Of a DNA stretch of 64,000 nt, positions 17,529 through 26,976 are shown one piece after another. A model generated the notes under the pieces. It had not been told where the DNA came from, searched no databases, and was given only the letters and a program-made list of their open reading frames with translations. The DNA comes from Tannerellaceae bacterium. Its GTDB lineage: Bacteria; Bacteroidota; Bacteroidia; Bacteroidales; Tannerellaceae. A program made the position numbers and the translations under genes. Within the stretch, counting starts at the first letter, position 1; each line of letters starts with the position of its first letter. The DNA is taken from contig JAIRRS010000160.1 in the NCBI GenBank assembly GCA_031255855.1, positions 46,906 through 110,905 on the forward strand, in the 5' to 3' direction.

Positions 17529-17536
17529 TAACTTTG
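17529..17536 (+). promoter_or_regulatory. Promoter -7 box for uvrA
   Basis: TAACTTTG matches TAnnTTTG 42 bases before the uvrA ATG, in the 101-base gap after the PstS-like gene. No convincing -33 element at the usual distance is seen. Confidence 0.5.
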
Positions 17537-17577
17537 CATTTTGTTTTTGGCAAAAGTTGAACCGGGTATAAAAACAG

Positions 17578-20418
17578 ATGATAAAAGATAAAAAAGCATT
17601 GGAAGGCGGCCTCATTTCTGTATTGGGAGCCCGCGTCCACAATCTAAAGAACATAGACATTGATATTCCGCGCAATAAGCTTACGGTTATTACCGGTATG
17701 AGCGGAAGCGGGAAATCATCGCTGGCTTTCGACACCCTGTTTGCCGAAGGGCAGCGCAGGTATGTAGAAACGTTTTCGGCCTACGCCCGGCATTTCCTGG
17801 GCAATATGGAGCGTCCGGACGTAGACAAAATAACAGGTTTAAGCCCGGTGATCTCTATTGAGCAGAAAACAACGAACCGCAATCCGCGCTCTACCGTAGG
17901 TACGACTACCGAAATATATGATTTTTTCCGTTTGCTCTACGCCAGGGCAGGTGAAGCCTATTCATACCTGACCGGAGAGAAAATGGTGAAATATTCGGAA
18001 GAACAAGTATTGCAGTTAATCCTTGACAAATACGAAGGGAAAAAGACATACCTGATGGCGCCGTTGGTAAGAAACAGGAAAGGGCACTATAAAGAACTCT
18101 TCGAACAGGTTCGTAAAAAAGGATACATCAATGTGCGTGTAGACGGTGAACTGCGGGAAATATTCCACGGCATGAAACTCGACCGCTATAAAATGCACAG
18201 CATAGAGGTGGTGATAGACAAGATGATTGTTTCGCCAAACGATAATAGACGTTTGAAGGAAAGCCTGAAAGTGGCTATGAAACAAGGGGATGGCCTGGTG
18301 ATGATATTAGACGCGGACAGCAACGAAATACGCCATTACAGCCGTCGCCTGATGGACCCGCAAACCGGACTCTCTTATAGTGAGCCGGCTCCCCATAATT
18401 TTTCTTTTAACTCTCCACAAGGGGCTTGCCCCAAATGCAAAGGCTTGGGACTGGTAAATTTGCTGGACATGGAGAAAATTGTTCCAGATCCATCCTTGAG
18501 TATCTACAACGGAGGTATCGTCGCTTTGGGAAAATACAAGAATTCCCTTATATTCTGGCAAATAGAAGCTATATGTGAAAAATACGGCGTGACGATTAAA
18601 ACCCCGATAAAAGAGATACCGGAAGAGGCTGTCGACGAGATTATGAACGGGACCGACGAACGCCTGCAAATCAAGAATGCTTCGCTGGGAAACTCCAATT
18701 ATTTCCTGGCATACGAAGGAGTTGCCAAATACATCCTGATGCAACAGGAAAGCGAGGCCTCGGCATCCGCGCAAAAATGGGCCGGGCAGTTTATAAAAAT
18801 GTCTGTTTGCCCCGAGTGCAACGGCCAGCGACTCAATAAAGAAGCCCTGCATTACAAAATAGCAGAAATGAATATCGCCGAAATATCGGCCATGGACATA
18901 TCCGAGTTATACGAATGGCTCGGCGGGATAGAAAAACGTTTAGACGAGAAACAACGGCAGATTGCCATCGAGATATTGAAAGAAATCCGTTCAAGGCTCA
19001 GATTCCTGTTGGATGTAGGGTTGGACTATTTATCCATGAACCGGGCTTCGGCCACCCTGTCGGGGGGTGAAAGCCAGCGTATACGGCTGGCAACACAGAT
19101 TGGAAGCCAATTGGTGAATGTGTTGTACATATTAGACGAACCCAGCATTGGACTCCACCAACGCGACAATGTACGGTTAATTCATTCATTAAAACAACTG
19201 CGGGATACAGGCAATTCGGTCATTGTCGTTGAGCACGACAAGGAAATGATGCTGAATGCCGACTACGTTGTGGATTTAGGCCCCCGTGCCGGACGCTTAG
19301 GAGGTGAAATCGTTTTTGCAGGAACACCGGAGGAAATGATGAAGGCTGATACACTGACCTCGGCCTACCTCAACGGAAAGATGCAAATAGAAATCCCTCA
19401 AAAGCGCAGGATAGGAAATGGAAAATCAATCACAATCAAAGGAGCGTGCGGCAACAATTTACAGAATGTAGACGTAACCTTCCCTTTGGGATTGTTCCTC
19501 TGTGTGACCGGGGTATCGGGAAGTGGCAAATCGACGTTGGTCAACCATACGCTGCAACCCATATTGAGCCAGCATTTCTACCATTCGTTGCAAGACCCGT
19601 TGCCCTACACATCAATAACCGGGATAAAATATATCGACAAGATAGTGAATGTAGACCAATCACCTATCGGACGCTCTCCGCGAAGTAATCCGGCAACTTA
19701 CACCGGTGTTTTCTCAGATATCCGAAATCTGTTTGTGGAACTTCCCGAATCAAAGATACGCGGCTACAAACCGGGCCGTTTTTCTTTCAACGTTTCCGGC
19801 GGACGGTGTGAAACCTGCAAAGGAAACGGATACAAGAGCATCGAGATGAATTTTCTGCCCGACGTACTTGTCCCCTGCGAAGAATGTCATGGAAAACGCT
19901 ACAACAGGGAAACACTCGAAGTACGTTTCCGGGGCAAATCCATTGCCGACGTATTAAACATGACCGTCAATATGGCCGTAGAATTTTTCGAGAATATCCC
20001 TTCCATCCTGAATAAAATCAAAGTATTGCAAGACGTAGGGCTGGGATACATCAAATTAGGGCAACCCTCCACTACCCTTTCGGGCGGTGAAAGCCAACGG
20101 GTAAAGCTGGCAACAGAATTATCCAAGCGCGATACCGGCAAAACATTATATATACTGGACGAACCTACCACCGGGCTTCATTTTGAAGATATACGCATAT
20201 TGCTCGGCGTATTAAACAAACTGGTGGACAAAGGTAATACCGTAATCGTAATCGAGCACAACCTCGACGTCATCAAATGTGCCGATTACCTGATCGATAT
20301 GGGGCCCGAAGGAGGAAGGAAGGGAGGAAACGTATTATTCTCCGGAACTCCCGAACAAATGGTTAAAAGCAAAACATCTACCTCCGGGTTCCTTGTTGAA
20401 GAACTAAATTTTATATGA
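17578..20418 (+). CDS. uvrA: Excinuclease ABC subunit A
   Basis: Damage-recognition ATPase of nucleotide excision repair, 946 residues, a normal length. The first ATPase half has Walker [16 protein letters not shown], signature [18 protein letters not shown] and the nearby [11 protein letters not shown]. The second half has Walker [16 protein letters not shown], signature [16 protein letters not shown] and [11 protein letters not shown]. Both zinc modules are intact: CPKCKGLG with CPECNGQR, and CETCKGNG with [10 protein letters not shown]. The UvrB-contact region [18 protein letters not shown] is present. The stop overlaps the start of the next small gene by four bases, so the two are probably co-translated. 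Confidence 0.98.
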   Translation: MIKDKKALEGGLISVLGARVHNLKNIDIDIPRNKLTVITGMSGSGKSSLAFDTLFAEGQRRYVETFSAYARHFLGNMERPDVDKITGLSPVISIEQKTTNRNPRSTVGTTTEIYDFFRLLYARAGEAYSYLTGEKMVKYSEEQVLQLILDKYEGKKTYLMAPLVRNRKGHYKELFEQVRKKGYINVRVDGELREIFHGMKLDRYKMHSIEVVIDKMIVSPNDNRRLKESLKVAMKQGDGLVMILDADSNEIRHYSRRLMDPQTGLSYSEPAPHNFSFNSPQGACPKCKGLGLVNLLDMEKIVPDPSLSIYNGGIVALGKYKNSLIFWQIEAICEKYGVTIKTPIKEIPEEAVDEIMNGTDERLQIKNASLGNSNYFLAYEGVAKYILMQQESEASASAQKWAGQFIKMSVCPECNGQRLNKEALHYKIAEMNIAEISAMDISELYEWLGGIEKRLDEKQRQIAIEILKEIRSRLRFLLDVGLDYLSMNRASATLSGGESQRIRLATQIGSQLVNVLYILDEPSIGLHQRDNVRLIHSLKQLRDTGNSVIVVEHDKEMMLNADYVVDLGPRAGRLGGEIVFAGTPEEMMKADTLTSAYLNGKMQIEIPQKRRIGNGKSITIKGACGNNLQNVDVTFPLGLFLCVTGVSGSGKSTLVNHTLQPILSQHFYHSLQDPLPYTSITGIKYIDKIVNVDQSPIGRSPRSNPATYTGVFSDIRNLFVELPESKIRGYKPGRFSFNVSGGRCETCKGNGYKSIEMNFLPDVLVPCEECHGKRYNRETLEVRFRGKSIADVLNMTVNMAVEFFENIPSILNKIKVLQDVGLGYIKLGQPSTTLSGGESQRVKLATELSKRDTGKTLYILDEPTTGLHFEDIRILLGVLNKLVDKGNTVIVIEHNLDVIKCADYLIDMGPEGGRKGGNVLFSGTPEQMVKSKTSTSGFLVEELNFI

Positions 20419-20633
20419 AGAATCCAATCATAATGATTAAGCAATGCATCGAAAAGGAAGAACCTTATTTCGTGCTACGCGGGCAGGACATTTGTGCGCT
20501 TCCTGCCATTGAGGCTTATTATGAAGCAATCAAACAACAGGTGAAAGATCCGTACTTCATAGAGGAAATCGAAGAGATAATGAAAGATTTCCGTGCCTAC
20601 CGGAAGGAACAACAAACACATATTCCGGACTAA
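20415..20633 (+). CDS. Small conserved-looking protein between uvrA and yigZ
   Basis: A 72-residue acidic, helical protein ([20 protein letters not shown] at the start). Its ATG overlaps the uvrA stop as ATGA, and its own stop is three bases before the next gene. This tight packing supports it as a real operon member. It contains FVLRGQDICALPAIEAYYEA and a charged C-terminal helix; no enzyme motif or membrane segment is visible. I do not recognise a named family. It could be a small helical adaptor; no function is assigned. Confidence 0.75.
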   Translation: MKNPIIMIKQCIEKEEPYFVLRGQDICALPAIEAYYEAIKQQVKDPYFIEEIEEIMKDFRAYRKEQQTHIPD

Positions 20634-20636
20634 CAG

Positions 20637-21233
20637 ATGGCAGACGACAGCTACAAAACCATAAAGCAAGTGGCCGAAGGGTATTATACAGAGAAACGAA
20701 GCCGTTTTATCTCGTATGCCATTCCGGTACGCACCGCAGACGAGGCGAAGGAACAGTTGGACATATACCGTAAAAGATATTACGACGCCCGCCACGTATG
20801 CTGGGCTTATATGCTGGGAAACGACCGGAAAACATTCCGCGCCAATGATGACGGGGAACCTTCTTCTACGGCCGGCAAACCCATTCTGGGACAAATCAAT
20901 TCAAACGTCCTTACGGATATTTTAATTCTTGTCGTCCGTTATTTCGGAGGAATAGAATTAGGCACAAGCGGGTTGATTGTAGCCTATCGTTCGGCTGCCG
21001 CCGACGCAATCGCCAATGCCGAAATCGTAGAATGTACCCTAGACGAAGACATAACCGTAATATTTGAGTATCCCTACCTCAACAGCATCATGCGGATTGT
21101 AAAAGAAGAGCGCCCAACAATTGTATCTCAACAATTTGACATGGATTGCAAAATGGTGGTCCGCATACGCAAAGGAGATGCTGAACGTTTAAAAACCAAG
21201 CTGCTGAAAGTAGAGACGGCTTATCTGAAATAA
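20637..21233 (+). CDS. YigZ/IMPACT (UPF0029) family protein
   Basis: A 198-residue protein of the YigZ family. The N-terminal UPF0029 domain (about 10-115) has EKRSRFISYAIPVRTADEA, DARHVCWAYMLG, ANDDGEPSSTAGKPILGQI and VVRYFGGIELGTSGLIVAYRSAA, all hallmarks. The C-terminal DUF1949 domain (about 130-198) follows. Eukaryotic IMPACT proteins modulate the Gcn2 stress response and bacterial members probably bind nucleic acid or ribosomes, but no settled role is known. It is the third gene of the uvrA operon, three bases after the small gene. Confidence 0.93.
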   Translation: MADDSYKTIKQVAEGYYTEKRSRFISYAIPVRTADEAKEQLDIYRKRYYDARHVCWAYMLGNDRKTFRANDDGEPSSTAGKPILGQINSNVLTDILILVVRYFGGIELGTSGLIVAYRSAAADAIANAEIVECTLDEDITVIFEYPYLNSIMRIVKEERPTIVSQQFDMDCKMVVRIRKGDAERLKTKLLKVETAYLK

Positions 21234-21253
21234 TCTGCTTATCAATCGGAACA

Positions 21254-21733
21254 TCAATCCCCGACATTGATTAAACGGCAAATCCGTTCAAGATACAAAG
21301 CGTCTACCTCATTGAAGCTATTTAACGAATCGCTGTCTATATCCAGAACGGCGATTACGTTATTATCCCGTATTAAAGGAACAACTATTTCCGACTTGGA
21401 AGCCGCGTTGCAAGCAATATGTCCGGGAAATTCCTCTACATTGGGCACAATCACAGTTTGGCCATCCTTCCAGGCTGTCCCGCAAACACCTTTTCCGTAT
21501 TTAATCCGGCTACAAGCTACGGGGCCTTGAAAAGGCGCCAATACCAGCAGGTCGCCCTTTACCCTATAAAACCCTACCCAAAAGAAACCGAATGTCTGTT
21601 TCAAAGCGGCAGCCACATTAGCCATCGCAGCAATCATATCTGTCTCTCCGGCTAACAAAGCCTCTATTTGAGGAAGTAAAACCATATACATATCTTCTTT
21701 ACTCCCTTTTCGAACAATTAAATCTTCAGCCAT
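21254..21733 (-). CDS. msrC: Free methionine-(R)-sulfoxide reductase (GAF domain)
   Basis: A 159-residue single GAF-domain enzyme that reduces free Met-R-sulfoxide. The ATG at 21731-21733 (MAEDLIVRKG) was chosen because the open frame above it begins with TTG. The three family cysteines are present: C74 (GPVACSRI), C84 (GKGVCGTAW) and C108 (FPGHIACNA), followed by SEIVVPLI and AVLDIDSD of the GAF core. It is transcribed convergently with yigZ and divergently from the MATE gene. A -7 box lies 25 bases before the start. Function is well supported by the complete cysteine set. Confidence 0.93.
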   Translation of the reverse strand: MAEDLIVRKGSKEDMYMVLLPQIEALLAGETDMIAAMANVAAALKQTFGFFWVGFYRVKGDLLVLAPFQGPVACSRIKYGKGVCGTAWKDGQTVIVPNVEEFPGHIACNAASKSEIVVPLIRDNNVIAVLDIDSDSLNSFNEVDALYLERICRLINVGD

Positions 21734-21757
21734 AACACACAATCAATAATCGTTAAC

Positions 21758-21765
21758 AAAAGTAA
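21758..21765 (-). promoter_or_regulatory. Promoter -7 box for msrC
   Basis: TACTTTTG on the minus strand fits TAnnTTTG, 25 bases before the msrC ATG. It is back to back with the MATE promoter 20 bases away. Confidence 0.5.
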
Positions 21766-21785
21766 CAACAAAGATGATTTATCCG

Positions 21786-21793
21786 TAACTTTG
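21786..21793 (+). promoter_or_regulatory. Promoter -7 box for the MATE gene
   Basis: TAACTTTG fits TAnnTTTG, 43 bases before the ATG at 21836. The same core sequence precedes uvrA. Confidence 0.5.
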
Positions 21794-21835
21794 CGCCTGC
21801 TTTATAAAGCCTGCTTAAGGAGCAGTAGTGGTATT

Positions 21836-23191
21836 ATGTCTAAACAAGACTCTCCGTTAGTTTTAGGAAACGAAAAAGTCGGGAAGTTATTAATACAATA
21901 TGCCTTGCCGGCTATTGTAGCCATGACGGCGTCTTCCCTTTACAATATGGCCGACAGTATCTTTATCGGCCATGGTGTAGGCGCGCTGGGTATTGCCGGG
22001 CTGGCCTTGACATTTCCGTTGATGAACCTCGCGGCGGCTTTCGGTTCATTGGTAGGCGTAGGAGCCTCTGCGATCATATCGGTAAAACTGGGACAAAAGG
22101 ATTACGACAGCGCCAACCGGGTATTAGGGAATGTAGTGGTATTAAACGGCATACTCGGAATATTTTTTACGCTGATCTGCTTACCTGTCTTAGATCAAAT
22201 CCTCTATTTCTTCGGAGCCAGCGACGAAACCCTCCCTTACGCCAGGGACTATATGGAGATTATCCTGGTAGGAAACGTTGTCACCCACATGCATTTGGGA
22301 CTGAATAATGTTCTCAGGGCTTCCGGAGCGCCTAAATATTCAATGTACGCCACACTGGCATCTGTTGTCATCAACTGTATCTTAAACCCCATCTTTATCT
22401 TTGGTATGGGCTGGGGAATAAAAGGTTCGGCATGGGCAACGGTTATCTCCCAGGTCATATCCCTTGCCTGGCAAATCAGTTATTTCTCGAATCCCAAACA
22501 ATTCCTTCATTTCAAAAAAGGAATTTACAAACTGAAAAAAGACCTTGTAACAAGTATTTTCGGGATAGGGCTATCCCCTTTCCTGATGAATATCTGCTCT
22601 TCATTAATTATTATCCTCATTAACCGCGGACTGAAAGAGTATGGCGGCGACATGGCTATCGGCGCGTATGGTATCGTAAACCGTATTACCTTCTTATTTG
22701 TCATGATAATCATGGGGCTTAACCAAGGCATGCAACCGATTGCCGGATACAATTTCGGCGCAAGGCAGTTCGGCCGGGTGAAAGAAGTTTTCAAACAAAC
22801 GATAATCTATGCCGTCGGGATTGCTTCATCCGGTTTTTTGATAGCTCATCTGATACCCTCGGTTATTGTCCGGATGTTTACTTCCGACCAGGATTTGATT
22901 GAGGCTTCAGTCTATGGCCTGCACATTGTATTTGCCGTATTTCCGCTTGTGGGATTGCAAATGGTAATCGTAAACTTTTTCCAATCTATCGGAAAAGCCC
23001 GGAAAGCTATTTTCTTGTCCCTCACACGCCAGGCAATCTTTTTGATTCCATGCCTGCTCATCCTCCCTCCCCTTTCAGGCGCGTTAGGCGTATGGATAAG
23101 CCTGCCGATAGCAGATTCCATATCAGTCATCATATCCTATATCGTACTTCGCAACCAGTTTAAGAAGTTCAACCACCCGCAAACATTGTAA
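21836..23191 (+). CDS. MATE-family multidrug/metabolite exporter
   Basis: Inner-membrane antiporter of 451 residues with twelve hydrophobic helices in two six-helix halves. The start at 21836 (MSKQDSPLVLGNEKVGKLLI) replaces an upstream extension that overlaps the promoter. Family marks are LPAIVAMTASSLYNMADSIF, GVGALGIAGLALTFP, GVGASAIISVKLGQKDYDSA and, in the second half, AYGIVNRITFLFVMIIMGLNQG (split across the loop) and GQPIAGYN-like GMQPIAGYNFGARQF. It is likely Na+- or H+-coupled. The substrate cannot be told from sequence. It is transcribed alone. Confidence 0.93.
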   Translation: MSKQDSPLVLGNEKVGKLLIQYALPAIVAMTASSLYNMADSIFIGHGVGALGIAGLALTFPLMNLAAAFGSLVGVGASAIISVKLGQKDYDSANRVLGNVVVLNGILGIFFTLICLPVLDQILYFFGASDETLPYARDYMEIILVGNVVTHMHLGLNNVLRASGAPKYSMYATLASVVINCILNPIFIFGMGWGIKGSAWATVISQVISLAWQISYFSNPKQFLHFKKGIYKLKKDLVTSIFGIGLSPFLMNICSSLIIILINRGLKEYGGDMAIGAYGIVNRITFLFVMIIMGLNQGMQPIAGYNFGARQFGRVKEVFKQTIIYAVGIASSGFLIAHLIPSVIVRMFTSDQDLIEASVYGLHIVFAVFPLVGLQMVIVNFFQSIGKARKAIFLSLTRQAIFLIPCLLILPPLSGALGVWISLPIADSISVIISYIVLRNQFKKFNHPQTL

Positions 23192-23209
23192 TACTATGCC
23201 GGAAACGTG

Positions 23210-23217
23210 TATTTTTG
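23210..23217 (+). promoter_or_regulatory. Promoter -7 box for the TonB-dependent receptor
   Basis: TATTTTTG fits TAnnTTTG, 63 bases before the ATG at 23280. Confidence 0.45.
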
Positions 23218-23279
23218 GCCATTAAATATACGCTTCCGCGTTTTTTTCCGTTAATATGCTTGTAACGCAACGACAAATT

Positions 23280-25694
23280 ATGAAGATTCGTGCTTTAGCT
23301 GCACTGCTACTTATATTAACTTCCATCCATATTTCCGCACAGAACCGGATTAAAATCACCGGTAATGTCCGCGACGCAGACGGCAATCCGCTTGAACTGG
23401 TAGTGGTTCAAGTGAGGAACACCCTGATAGGCGCCATGACAAACGAGAAGGGTTTTTACTCATTATCAGTTGCTCCAACAGATTCGTTGACCTTGGTATT
23501 TTCTTGTTTGGGATACAACAAAGCCGAACGTATTATTCCTTCCGCCCAGGCCGACCTGCAATTAAATGTGCAGATGAATCATGCTTCGTATTCCATTGGA
23601 GACGTATCTATCACGGCAGCGCGAAGACAAATAAATACGTTGGAGACAATCGACGCCGACAAGATAAGGCTTCTCCCCGATCCATCGGGAGGCAGTATTG
23701 AAAGCCTCGTTGTTACCCACGCGGGAGTTACATCCAGTAATGAATTAAGCTCCCAGTATTCGGTTCGCGGAGGGAGTTACGACGAGAATATCGTTTATGT
23801 CAATGGTTTGGAGGTCTTCCGCCCATTACTTATCCGCTCCGGTCAACAGGAAGGGTTAAGTTTTGTAAACCCCGATTTAACGGAGTCTGTCAACTTTTCA
23901 GCCGGAGGATTCGAAGCACGATATGGAGATAAGATGAGTTCCGTATTGGATATTACATATAAAAAGCCTACCGGATTCGAAGGTTCCGTTTCGGGCAGCT
24001 TTCTCGGAGCAAATGCTTATATAGGAAGTTCGTCGGGAAAATTCACGCAAGTAACCGGTTTTCGTTATAAAACGGGGCGTTCCTTACTTAAAACGATGGA
24101 TACGAATGCAGAGTACGACCCAAACTTCATCGATCTTCAAACATACATGACCTACGAGTTCGCCCCCAAATGGGAAGTAAATTTCCTGGGAAACCTGTCT
24201 GCCAACAACTTTAAATTCATCCCCCACAGCAGGGAGACAGTTTTTGGTACAGCTTTAAACATCCAAAACTTCAACGTATATTTCAATGGGAAAGAAAAGG
24301 ACAAGTTCCAGACGCTGTTTGGAGCCTTGACATTAAAACATAATCCGAACGAAAATACGGAATTAGGCTTACAAGCCTCAGCTTTTAACAGCAGAGAAGA
24401 AGAGAGTTATGATATATCCGGAGAATATTGGCTAAACCAAGTGGGTGATGATTCAGACGTCAGCGCCGGCAACACCTCTCCCCTTTCCGTTGGACGTTAC
24501 CACGAACATGCAAGAAACCGCCTGCATTCCAGCGTGATGAATATCGGGCATTACGGTTCGGCACGAATTAAAAGCAACACCGTCAAGTGGGGGGCGACCG
24601 TCCAGTTCGAAAACATCACCGACCGGATTAGCGAATGGGAAAAAAGAGATTCTGCCGGATATTCCATCCCTCATACCGGAACAAGTGTACACGTCGTCTC
24701 CAATCTTTATTCAGACCAGAAGCTGGCAAGCACACGTATTTCCGGCTATATACAGGATGTGTTCAAGTTTCGTACGCCACAAGGACTCTTTACATTGATT
24801 GGCGGTATGCGTGGAAGTTACTGGACGTATAACAAAGAGTTCATCTTCAGTCCACGCGCTTCGTTGGGCTTTATCCCGAATTTCAATCAAGACCTGACCC
24901 TGCGTTTAGCAACCGGCGTATATTATCAACCTCCTTTCTATAAAGAGTTGCGCATTATCTCGAAAGACAATGCCGGAAATGATTTCGTACTTTTAAATGA
25001 CAAGCTGAAATCACAACGTTCCATCCACTTCATCATCGGCGGAGATTACGCGTTTAAAGCAGTAGAACGCAACTTCAAACTGACGACCGAATTGTATTAT
25101 AAAAAATTAGACGACCTCAACCCGTACACGGTAGACAACGTAAAAATCCGCTATTATGGCGATAACTGCGCCAAAGGGTATGCGATGGGCGTCGATTTGA
25201 AATTCTTTGGTGAATTTGTTCCGGGCACAGATTCGTGGATCAGCCTTTCATTGATGAAAGCAAAACAAACCATCCGTGAAACCACCCAGGCGCCATTGCC
25301 CAATAATCCGGGATACAACTTATCGCTTTTCTTTCAGGATTATTTCCCCGGCTACGAACGGGTAAAGCTGAACCTGCGCGGGATACTATCCGGAAGACTT
25401 CCGGTTACTGCCCCCCGGACAGGATATGAAGACATGTACTATAAAACGACGCCTTACCGAAGAGTCGATATCGGCATGTCGTACCAATTGGCAGGAGGCA
25501 CGGATGCCATCATGGACAGGGGCTTCTTCCGCCATCTGAAAAATATCTGGCTGGGCGTAGATGTGTTTAATCTTTTCGACATCAGGAACACAAGCTCCTA
25601 CTATTGGATTACCAATGTTTACAATGAATCGGCAGCGGTTCCGAATTATCTGACCGGCCGCCAGTTTAATGTTCGCCTGATCGTTGATTTCTAA
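23280..25694 (+). CDS. TonB-dependent outer-membrane receptor (not SusC-type)
   Basis: An 804-residue outer-membrane receptor. The ATG at 23280 gives a signal peptide MKIRALAALLLILTSIHISA. A carboxypeptidase-like regulatory domain follows (about 25-105, KITGNVRDADGNPLELVVVQ), then the plug with GGSIESLVVTHAGVTSSNELSSQY (two pieces) and YSVRGGSYDENIVYVNGLEV, and a barrel ending RQFNVRLIVDF with a terminal Phe. There is no SusD partner, so it probably imports a metal chelate, cofactor or small ligand. The next gene has its own promoter. Receptor class is clear; the ligand is unknown. Confidence 0.92.
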   Translation: MKIRALAALLLILTSIHISAQNRIKITGNVRDADGNPLELVVVQVRNTLIGAMTNEKGFYSLSVAPTDSLTLVFSCLGYNKAERIIPSAQADLQLNVQMNHASYSIGDVSITAARRQINTLETIDADKIRLLPDPSGGSIESLVVTHAGVTSSNELSSQYSVRGGSYDENIVYVNGLEVFRPLLIRSGQQEGLSFVNPDLTESVNFSAGGFEARYGDKMSSVLDITYKKPTGFEGSVSGSFLGANAYIGSSSGKFTQVTGFRYKTGRSLLKTMDTNAEYDPNFIDLQTYMTYEFAPKWEVNFLGNLSANNFKFIPHSRETVFGTALNIQNFNVYFNGKEKDKFQTLFGALTLKHNPNENTELGLQASAFNSREEESYDISGEYWLNQVGDDSDVSAGNTSPLSVGRYHEHARNRLHSSVMNIGHYGSARIKSNTVKWGATVQFENITDRISEWEKRDSAGYSIPHTGTSVHVVSNLYSDQKLASTRISGYIQDVFKFRTPQGLFTLIGGMRGSYWTYNKEFIFSPRASLGFIPNFNQDLTLRLATGVYYQPPFYKELRIISKDNAGNDFVLLNDKLKSQRSIHFIIGGDYAFKAVERNFKLTTELYYKKLDDLNPYTVDNVKIRYYGDNCAKGYAMGVDLKFFGEFVPGTDSWISLSLMKAKQTIRETTQAPLPNNPGYNLSLFFQDYFPGYERVKLNLRGILSGRLPVTAPRTGYEDMYYKTTPYRRVDIGMSYQLAGGTDAIMDRGFFRHLKNIWLGVDVFNLFDIRNTSSYYWITNVYNESAAVPNYLTGRQFNVRLIVDF

Positions 25695-25706
25695 GTGTAA
25701 AGACAC

Positions 25707-25714
25707 TATTTTTG
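25707..25714 (+). promoter_or_regulatory. Promoter -7 box for the DUF4105 gene
   Basis: TATTTTTG fits TAnnTTTG, 25 bases before the ATG at 25739. Confidence 0.45.
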
Positions 25715-25738
25715 TGGTTTATAATAAAAAAGTTCCTG

Positions 25739-26908
25739 ATGAAAAGAATCTTGTTCCTCTTCGTATCATTTTTTCTTACCTACCCTCCCCTTGACGCCCA
25801 AATGCAACCGGGAAACAATATACGAATCAGTATCCTTACCTGCACCCCTTCCGAAGAAGCTGTATATACTGTATACGGCCATACGGCCATACGGGTACTC
25901 GACCCGGAAAAAGAGAGGGATCTTGTTTTCAATTATGGTATGTTCGATTCCAGCAAACCGAACTTCGCTTACCACTTTGCAAAAGGAGAAACAGACTACA
26001 AGTTGGGCGTAACCACTTTCGACCGTTTCCTCGCCGAATACCAAATGAGAGGAAGCGGGATTATCGAACAAGTGCTGAATTTGACCCCCAAAGAGCAAAA
26101 ACAGATTTGGGAAGCCTTAGTAATCAACGCCCGCCCCGAGAATGCTGTTTACAAGTATAATTTCTTCTTCGACAATTGTGCGACCCGTCCGGTAGCGATA
26201 GTGGAACAATATGTAGACGGGGAAGTGGTTTATACCCACAAAACAACACCTCAAACCTTTCGCGAACTAATCAACTACAGTATGCGGAATAAGCCGTGGC
26301 TTATATTCGGTACAGATCTGGCCCTGGGAAGCCCAACCGACAGGATTGCCACCCCGCGCGAAGAAATGTTCCTCCCTTTATATCTGCAAGCGGCTTTCGA
26401 TAAGGCAATGATTCAAAATCCCGACGGCTCGATGCGGAAACTGATATCCGAAACAAACATACTGGCCTACGAGATACCCGAAGAAATAGAAAAAACACTC
26501 TTCACACCGCTGGTTTGCGGCCTGCTTGTTTTCTTTTTGGCTCTCACACTTGCCCTTTATGAGCGGAAGACGAAACGATATTTCCGGTGGGTAGATTGCA
26601 CCCTGTTTTCCATCGCCGGTCTCGCTGGGATTGTATTGTCTTTCCTTGCCTTTGTATCCGAGCATCCGGCTACATTTCCCAATTGGCTACTTATCTGGTT
26701 ACACCCATTTCATTGGGTTGGCGCAGTGTTGTTTGCAGTAAAAAAGTTTAATAAGGCCGCTTATTCTTATCATTTTATTAACTTTGCAGCACTTACGTTA
26801 ATGTTGTTGGGATGGTATTTTATCCCGCAACATATGAATGTCGCATTCATACCATTAATATTCACTTTATGGATTAGATCGGCATTCAAGTTAACAAAGG
26901 ACAGTTGA
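25739..26908 (+). CDS. DUF4105-domain membrane protein
   Basis: A 389-residue protein with a signal peptide (MKRILFLFVSFFLTYPPLDA), a periplasmic domain of about 220 residues and about five membrane helices from residue 255 on. The soluble domain matches DUF4105: CTPSEEAVYTVYGHTAIRV, VFNYGMFDSSKPNF, FHFAKGETDY-like YHFAKGETDYKLG, and KYNFFFDNCATRPV. The His in YGHTA and Cys in DNCATR resemble the catalytic pair of NlpC/P60-like permuted papain folds; a cell-wall or lipid hydrolase role would follow but is inference. The last membrane segments are WYFIPQHMNVAFIPLIFTLW. It lies just before the phosphatase-fold protein and secA on the same strand. Confidence 0.8.
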   Translation: MKRILFLFVSFFLTYPPLDAQMQPGNNIRISILTCTPSEEAVYTVYGHTAIRVLDPEKERDLVFNYGMFDSSKPNFAYHFAKGETDYKLGVTTFDRFLAEYQMRGSGIIEQVLNLTPKEQKQIWEALVINARPENAVYKYNFFFDNCATRPVAIVEQYVDGEVVYTHKTTPQTFRELINYSMRNKPWLIFGTDLALGSPTDRIATPREEMFLPLYLQAAFDKAMIQNPDGSMRKLISETNILAYEIPEEIEKTLFTPLVCGLLVFFLALTLALYERKTKRYFRWVDCTLFSIAGLAGIVLSFLAFVSEHPATFPNWLLIWLHPFHWVGAVLFAVKKFNKAAYSYHFINFAALTLMLLGWYFIPQHMNVAFIPLIFTLWIRSAFKLTKDS

Positions 26909-26976
26909 TAATTTAAATAAAACAGCATGATACAATACAAGATAGAAAAGACTATAATAGATTATTTTTTAACAAG